Assembly (NCBI GenBank): GCA_002497245.1
Contig: DANB01000027.1
Span: forward strand, 12,234-39,606
DNA from: Euryarchaeota archaeon UBA439
GTDB taxonomy: Archaea > Thermoplasmatota > Poseidoniia > Poseidoniales > Thalassarchaeaceae
Reading direction: 5' to 3'
Length of the DNA stretch: 27,373 bases
Part shown: piece after piece, positions 22,711 to 27,373 of the stretch
Numbering within the stretch: the stretch's first letter is position 1
Layout: the number at the start of each line of letters is the position of its first letter
Program-made: the position numbers and the translations under genes
Notes under the pieces: generated by a model
What the model saw: the letters and a program-made list of their open reading frames with translations, nothing else
What the model was told of the DNA's origin: nothing
Databases searched by the model: none

Positions 22711-24033
22711 ATGGGTGGAGTTAATACATCTGAATCTCAAAGTGTTCATTTTGGACGTAAAGCCATAATTCTTACTCGAGAAAAAAATACCAAAGAGTTG
22801 ACATCTTTAGCTCAAACAATGGGTATAGAAATTGTAGATATTGTGTTACAAAAAGGCAAACCAAACTCGAATACATATCTTGGAACTGGTAAATTACAAG
22901 AGATTTCAGAAGAGTTAAAGATGGCGGGAAAAGGACACATTTGGAAAAATGTGGATCTTATTCTTATACATAGCAATCTTAAACCCAGTCAGCTAGTTAA
23001 TATTAATGATCTAACATCAATTGAAACTTGGGATAGAGTGAGGTTATTGTTAGAATTATTCACAATACATGCCTCCTCGGTCGAGGCTCGAATCCAGGTT
23101 CGCATCGCTCGATTATTGGCCGATCGATCGATTTTAAGAGAACTGATTCATCGTGAAAACACAGGAGAACGTTTAGGTTTTGGTGCAGGAGGGCAGACAG
23201 GTTGGAGTAATATTATGACAGCTGTTGGACATGAAATAGCAAAACTTAGGCGTAAATTGAAGAAGATGGACTCTTCACTTTTAGAAAGAAGAAGACAGAG
23301 ATCGAAATCGGGAGCTCTGACTGTCGGATTAGCTGGTTATACTAATGTGGGAAAATCGAGTTTATTTTCTGCTCTTTCAGGCAAACCGGTGTTAATTAAA
23401 AACCAATTATTTTCAACTCTTGAGACTACAGTCGGAAGAATGGCAGATCAGCCTAGGATATTGATGGTAGATACAATTGGATTTATTGATAATATTCCTG
23501 CAGAACTTTTAGATTCTTTTTCTGCCACATTACAAGAATCGTTATCTTGTGATATGTTATTGCTGCTAGTTGATGCATCAGATGATTCAGAGGAAATACG
23601 CCGTAAACTTGCAACATCGCGTAGAGAATTATTCGGAAGAATTGATGACGGCAATAGTCATAATACAATTGTAGTTCTTACAAAAATAGATATTTGTACA
23701 GATGAAAAAATCCTAGAAGCCAAAGAGATAGTACACTATTACAGTCCCTTCGAATCTATAGCAATAAGTGCGATCAGTGGCCAAGGAATAGACGAATTAA
23801 GGTCAGGAATTATGACGATGTTGCACGGTCCTCCTGTGAGAATTAGCGTCAATCCTCCACAGAAAGAAGGCGATTTAGAATTAGTTGAATTAATTGCTAG
23901 AGTTTATCGTGAAGCTTTAGTTATTGATGTAGAAGTCAATTCAGAAAATACTCTAATTTCAGGTTGGATGGGTAAAGCCAATATGGCTAGAATAATCAAA
24001 GAACATCCAGTACAGATTCGAATAAATAGTTGA
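22711..24033 (+). CDS. hflX: HflX-family GTPase
   Basis: From the ATG at 22711 the protein is 440 aa, with a ribosome-binding N-terminal domain (RKAIILTREK, VLQKGKPNSNTYLGTGKLQE), a basic coiled-coil helix (KLRRKLKKMDSSLLERRRQR) and the GTPase domain. G1 is AGYTNVGKSSLFSALSG, G3 VDTIGFIDNIP and G4 VVLTKIDI. HflX binds the 50S subunit and splits or rescues stalled ribosomes. The open frame reaches back to 22516 but overlaps pcc1 with foreign sequence; a GTG at 22669 is an alternative start. The stop is one base short of the convergent PTGES2-like gene's stop. Confidence 0.93.
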   Translation: MGGVNTSESQSVHFGRKAIILTREKNTKELTSLAQTMGIEIVDIVLQKGKPNSNTYLGTGKLQEISEELKMAGKGHIWKNVDLILIHSNLKPSQLVNINDLTSIETWDRVRLLLELFTIHASSVEARIQVRIARLLADRSILRELIHRENTGERLGFGAGGQTGWSNIMTAVGHEIAKLRRKLKKMDSSLLERRRQRSKSGALTVGLAGYTNVGKSSLFSALSGKPVLIKNQLFSTLETTVGRMADQPRILMVDTIGFIDNIPAELLDSFSATLQESLSCDMLLLLVDASDDSEEIRRKLATSRRELFGRIDDGNSHNTIVVLTKIDICTDEKILEAKEIVHYYSPFESIAISAISGQGIDELRSGIMTMLHGPPVRISVNPPQKEGDLELVELIARVYREALVIDVEVNSENTLISGWMGKANMARIIKEHPVQIRINS

Positions 24034-24034
24034 T

Positions 24035-24787
24035 TCAGACGTCTGCCAAAATATTCATTCTATTATACCATGGCCAGATTATATTATGGCCTTCGACAAT
24101 ATCAAATCCATTCAGTCCCTGCATTGATCTGAGAATACCATAATTGGCAAAATCAGCACCATTAGGAGCTTTTCCACCAAAGAAGTCACCTTCTATCCCT
24201 GAAGACATGGCATCTAATTGAGTTTGTAAGTTTGCACGGGGAGCCTGATCAAACATTTTTGCTCTACTTCGACCAATCATTCGCATGACAATAGCGCCTA
24301 TCCATTTGCTCACAAATCTATCTTTTAGACTGAATTTATCTACTTTAGTTACGTAGTCCAAAGCGTGTAATGATGTACGATAATTTTTGTAAATCACAGC
24401 AACAATACTCTTTCCTAAGATATCATTTGAAAAATTCATCCACTTATCTTGTTCAGCATCTTCGCCTTCTCTTGGGAACTTATTACCATGCTTTTCATCA
24501 ATATAGTGTAAGATATCATTTGAGTCGTTTACATGAGTTCCATCTACATCAACAAAGACCGGCACTTTTCTCCAATCCGACCATTTCAATTCTTTTTTCT
24601 TCATAGGATCGACTTCAACGTTTGAGAATTCAACTCCTCTTGAATTCAATAAAGACTTGACTTTCAAGGAAAACGGACATGTTGCATAAGTGTAAATAGT
24701 CGGTCTCCCATCTACAGATCGTTCAGGTACTTTGTTTGGTTGTATTCCACCAAATGGTTCGACTTTATTTTCAGCTTCCTTGTCCAT
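24035..24787 (-). CDS. Prostaglandin E synthase 2-like thioredoxin/GST-fold protein
   Basis: The 250-aa protein has a glutaredoxin-like N-terminal domain with TIYTYATCPFSLKVKSLLNS (Cys37, and Ser40 where PTGES2 has the second Cys of CPFC), then ELKWSDWRKVPVFVD with the cis-Pro and NDSNDILHYID. The C-terminal helical domain has the family's INVYRT-like IYKNYRTSLHALDYV, WIGAIVMRMI and GKAPNGADFANYGILRSMQG with PWYNRM. This order is that of eukaryotic microsomal PTGES2 and its bacterial relatives. It lacks the N-terminal membrane anchor of the animal protein, so it is likely soluble. Likely role: thiol- or heme-binding; prostaglandin synthesis is not expected in an archaeon. The function is unknown. 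Confidence 0.8.
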   Translation of the reverse strand: MDKEAENKVEPFGGIQPNKVPERSVDGRPTIYTYATCPFSLKVKSLLNSRGVEFSNVEVDPMKKKELKWSDWRKVPVFVDVDGTHVNDSNDILHYIDEKHGNKFPREGEDAEQDKWMNFSNDILGKSIVAVIYKNYRTSLHALDYVTKVDKFSLKDRFVSKWIGAIVMRMIGRSRAKMFDQAPRANLQTQLDAMSSGIEGDFFGGKAPNGADFANYGILRSMQGLNGFDIVEGHNIIWPWYNRMNILADV

Positions 24788-24837
24788 GATTCTCCGAAAG
24801 CAATCTATATGTCAATGTTCTGTATTAGTTGTTCATA

Positions 24838-24875
24838 CAATATAATAATGTAAATATTATAATTCTCTATAATCT
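24838..24875 (+). promoter_or_regulatory. AT-rich promoter region of metK
   Basis: The stretch holds several TATA-like words, including TAAATATTATAATT (near 24851-24864) and CTATAAT (24867-24873). The second predicts a start near 24896, about 38 bases before the chosen metK ATG at 24934. The choice between the two cannot be made from sequence. Confidence 0.35.
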
Positions 24876-24933
24876 CTATTTCAGAAGTTAATTTATGAAA
24901 AGATATGAAGGAGAAACGTTCCCGTCTTCAATT

Positions 24934-26175
24934 ATGACTACGCTGTTTACCTCAGAGTCGGTTTCAGCAGGTCATCCAGACAAAGTTTGTGATGCTATTT
25001 CTGATGCTATAGTTGATGCTTGCCTTTCCATTGATCCAATGTCAAGAGTAGCAGTTGAGACTATGGTCAAAGGTAAATCAGAAAAGGCAGTAATAATGTT
25101 AGCAGGAGAAGTAAGCTTATCTGGAAATCCTCCAGACTATGAACAAATTGCCAGAGATACGGCAGCAAAGATTGGATACACTTCTCATCAGATAGGAATG
25201 GATGCAACCAGTCAGGAGTTGTGTGAAGTTCAGGTACACATCACTACCCAATCTCCCAATATATCTCAAGGAGTTGATGGAGATTCTGATGATGATGTAG
25301 GTGCGGGAGATCAAGGAATGATGTTCGGTTATGCATGTGTAGAAACGGAGGTTGAAGAAGAATTGAGAGGACGATTCTTCCCTCTTCCAGCAGCTTTAGC
25401 ACAGAGAATATGTCGTAGATTAGACATGGTTGTCCAAAATAATGAGATTCCATGGATTAGGCCTGATGGGAAAAGCCAAGTAACAGTTGAATACGATGAT
25501 TCTGGGCAACCTAGTCACGTACATACAGTAGTGGTCGCTGTACAACATGATTCCAAACTTAAAGATAGATTTGATGGAAGTGAAGAATTAGAACATCAGT
25601 ATATCACAGAGGAGATTCGCAAACATATTGTTGAACATGCAATTCCCTCTCATTGGCTAAGAAATGGATATCGACTTGTAGTTAATGGAACTGGAAGATT
25701 CGCAGATCCTGGTGGTCCATATTCCGATGCAGGAATAACTGGTAGAAAGATAATTGTTGACACTTACGGAGGAATGGGGCGTCATGGTGGAGGAGCATTC
25801 AGCGGCAAAGATCCAACGAAAGTAGATCGTTCGGCTGCTTACTATTCTCGATGGGTAGCCAAACATATAGTAGCCTCAGGTTTAGCAACAAGATGCGAAA
25901 TTCAAGTCGCATACGTAATCGGGGTTTCACAACCTGTGAGTTTGCATGTGAATAGCTTCGGTACTGGATTGACAAGTGACAAAGAATTAGAACAAAAAAT
26001 AATCTCAGTATTTGATTTCAGACCTTCTGCTATTGTACGTGATTTAAAATTACATGAACCTCGCTATAGTATAACCTCGTCGGGTGGACATTTTGGTCGT
26101 CCCTCAGATTTAGAAGGCCATTTTGAATGGGAGAGGCTCGATGAAAACCGAATTAATGCTCTTAAATCAAATTAG
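24934..26175 (+). CDS. metK: S-adenosylmethionine synthetase, bacterial type
   Basis: From the ATG at 24934 the protein is 413 aa and begins MTTLFTSESVSAGHPDKVCD, the standard bacterial/eukaryotic MetK opening. Motifs: GAGDQGMMFGYA (methionine/ATP loop), GRKIIVDTYGGMGRHGGGAF with SGKDPTKVDRSAAY (P-loop-like segment and Lys/Asp), and GGHFGR near the end. It makes AdoMet from methionine and ATP, feeding the methyltransferases and SpeD in this window. It is not the archaeal MAT type (which shares little sequence), a sign of ancient transfer. An ATG at 24895 is open and adds 13 residues, but these do not fit the family. It is followed by the ABC-F gene after about 63 bases. Confidence 0.95.
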   Translation: MTTLFTSESVSAGHPDKVCDAISDAIVDACLSIDPMSRVAVETMVKGKSEKAVIMLAGEVSLSGNPPDYEQIARDTAAKIGYTSHQIGMDATSQELCEVQVHITTQSPNISQGVDGDSDDDVGAGDQGMMFGYACVETEVEEELRGRFFPLPAALAQRICRRLDMVVQNNEIPWIRPDGKSQVTVEYDDSGQPSHVHTVVVAVQHDSKLKDRFDGSEELEHQYITEEIRKHIVEHAIPSHWLRNGYRLVVNGTGRFADPGGPYSDAGITGRKIIVDTYGGMGRHGGGAFSGKDPTKVDRSAAYYSRWVAKHIVASGLATRCEIQVAYVIGVSQPVSLHVNSFGTGLTSDKELEQKIISVFDFRPSAIVRDLKLHEPRYSITSSGGHFGRPSDLEGHFEWERLDENRINALKSN

Positions 26176-26238
26176 TTGTTTTTCAAATTACATATTTCCG
26201 ACCGATGGGCACTTGAATAAGTTGTATGCCGGAGTACC

Positions 26239-27373
26239 ATGGTCCGAGAGTTGGTAAGGCTAGAAGAAATCCATCGAACCTTTGGTCCATTAACAATTTT
26301 AGAAGGCGTCAATCTAAGAATTGACGAAGGCGATCGGATAGGAGTTGTAGGCCACAATGGTGCAGGTAAAACCACGCTATTGAGAACTATTTCTAATCAA
26401 GATCAGGATATGGGGGATATTACTTTTGCACCAGGATTACGCCTAGCTTTTTTAACTCAAATTAGAGATTTAGATGAAGATGCAACTTTGGGTGCAGAAC
26501 TAAATCGTCGTGGGCGCCAATTTCAAGAACTTGTAGATGAGATTACAGACATTGAACAAAAAATGGCAGAACCATCATTTTACGAGGGTGAATGGCAACC
26601 AACAATGGAAAGATATCAAGAGTTACAAGCGTTGATGGCACGTTCTGGTGGAGGAGATGTTGCCGGACATGCCCAAGAGATATTGAAAGCTTTAGATTTA
26701 GATCATCATCCTATGGAAATAAAACTTTCATCTCTTTCTGGTGGTGAAAAGGCTAAAGTTGCGCTTGCCAGACAATTGGTTGGTTTAAAAGAAATAGACT
26801 TGTTATTTTTAGATGAGCCAACCAATCATTTAGATTTACAAACACTTGACTGGTTAGAAAAATTCCTTCTAAGCTTCCAAGGAGCTTTATTGGTAGTAAG
26901 TCACGATAGATATTTTCTTGATAGGGTATGCAACAATATTGTTGAGATTCAGGACGCGCATTCCAAAGGTTATCCAGGGAATTATACCTCTTATCTTAAA
27001 CAGAAGGAATTATTCCTTCAAACTTTAGAAGATAGAATTGACAAGACACAGAAAGAATTGAAGAGATTAAAAGGCGCTATGAGGTCAATGAAAAGCAATA
27101 ACAAATATGACAAATCAATATCTCAAAAACATTTCATGATAATGCGTTCAGAGCGTGAATTAAAATGGTTGAAATCGATAAAGCCAAGACAGAGAAGAAT
27201 GCTTAATTTCTCTTTGCAGGCAACAGAAAAATCTAGCCTCGAGGTACTAGATTTCCATAAAGCTCATTTGAGTTTTGAAGGCATGAAAAGGCCAATTCTT
27301 CACGGTCTCGACGTTGGAGTCAGGCGTGGACAAAAGATAGGCATTGTAGGACCAAATGGTGCAGGTAAAACTA
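26239..27373 (+). CDS. ABC-F family ATPase (partial, 3' end beyond window)
   Basis: The ATG at 26239 opens a frame that runs to the window edge (378 codons). The first ATPase domain is complete: Walker A GHNGAGKTT (38-46), signature LSSLSGGEKAKVALAR, Walker B IDLLFLDEPTNHLDLQTLDWL and SHDRYFLD. Then comes the linker with long basic helices (DKTQKELKRLKGAMRSMKS), and the second domain begins, with Walker A GPNGAGKT at the last codons. There are no membrane segments. ABC-F proteins bind ribosomes at the E site and act in translation or antibiotic protection; the EttA/Uup type is most likely. It starts about 60 bases after metK, same strand. The missing C-terminus limits subtype assignment. Confidence 0.92.
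   Translation, partial: MVRELVRLEEIHRTFGPLTILEGVNLRIDEGDRIGVVGHNGAGKTTLLRTISNQDQDMGDITFAPGLRLAFLTQIRDLDEDATLGAELNRRGRQFQELVDEITDIEQKMAEPSFYEGEWQPTMERYQELQALMARSGGGDVAGHAQEILKALDLDHHPMEIKLSSLSGGEKAKVALARQLVGLKEIDLLFLDEPTNHLDLQTLDWLEKFLLSFQGALLVVSHDRYFLDRVCNNIVEIQDAHSKGYPGNYTSYLKQKELFLQTLEDRIDKTQKELKRLKGAMRSMKSNNKYDKSISQKHFMIMRSERELKWLKSIKPRQRRMLNFSLQATEKSSLEVLDFHKAHLSFEGMKRPILHGLDVGVRRGQKIGIVGPNGAGKT

Overview
The window looks like a piece of an AT-rich planktonic euryarchaeal genome, most likely Marine Group II/III (Poseidoniales-like, Thermoplasmatota). Archaeal markers are the archaeal DnaG with a single Toprim domain, the KEOPS subunit Pcc1, the archaeal 4-phosphopantoate--beta-alanine ligase of CoA synthesis, a THEP1-type NTPase, a short Lrp/AsnC regulator, class 1B SpeD, and TTTAAA-type TATA elements at archaeal spacing. 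Mixed in are bacterial-looking genes (MetK of the bacterial type, a bacterial-like deoxyhypusine synthase homologue, an Eco57I-type DNA methylase relative) and one eukaryote-like gene (prostaglandin E synthase 2 family). That mosaic is typical of these surface-ocean archaea. The lineage call is inference; no rRNA is present.

Layout. 30-1966 (minus): four-gene run with a TerB-like protein, a helical protein, a 69-residue protein and MobA. 2061-7189 (plus): a GC-rich structured leader, dnaG, a membrane-anchored TPR protein, a redoxin and a methyltransferase. 7186-9495: Lrp regulator (minus), a Cys/His-rich small protein and enolase (plus). 9487-12067 (minus): aminotransferase, then a polyamine unit made of a 29-codon small ORF, speD and a deoxyhypusine-synthase-like gene. 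12227-13551 (plus): a secreted acidic Cys-rich protein and tRNA-Cys. 13576-16457: GNAT, a four-TM protein, RNase HI, GcvH, a two-TM protein and THEP1 NTPase, nearly all on minus. 16607-19269 (minus): a coiled-coil/winged-helix-like gene followed by a DNA-methylase-like gene. 19368-24787: isopropylmalate-dehydrogenase-like gene, CoA and NAD cofactor genes, pcc1, hflX, and the PTGES2-like gene. 24934-27373 (plus): metK and a truncated ABC-F ATPase.

How the genes connect. MetK makes AdoMet, SpeD decarboxylates it, and the DHS-like enzyme would consume the resulting aminopropyl polyamine. These steps are split between 24.9 kb and 9.5-10.8 kb. NadC and the phosphopantothenate-branch ligase are translationally coupled cofactor genes. 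DnaG, HflX, RNase HI, Pcc1, tRNA-Cys and the ABC-F protein belong to information processing. Most of the window is compact housekeeping DNA. The most unusual spots are the speD upstream ORF, the structured dnaG leader, the methylase-like pair with an altered catalytic motif, the D-loop/T-loop changes in tRNA-Cys, and the PTGES2-like protein.

No CRISPR array, insertion sequence, integrase, replication origin or rRNA was seen. No gap above 300 bases lacks a gene. The longest non-coding stretch is 1967-2209, which holds a promoter and the dnaG leader.
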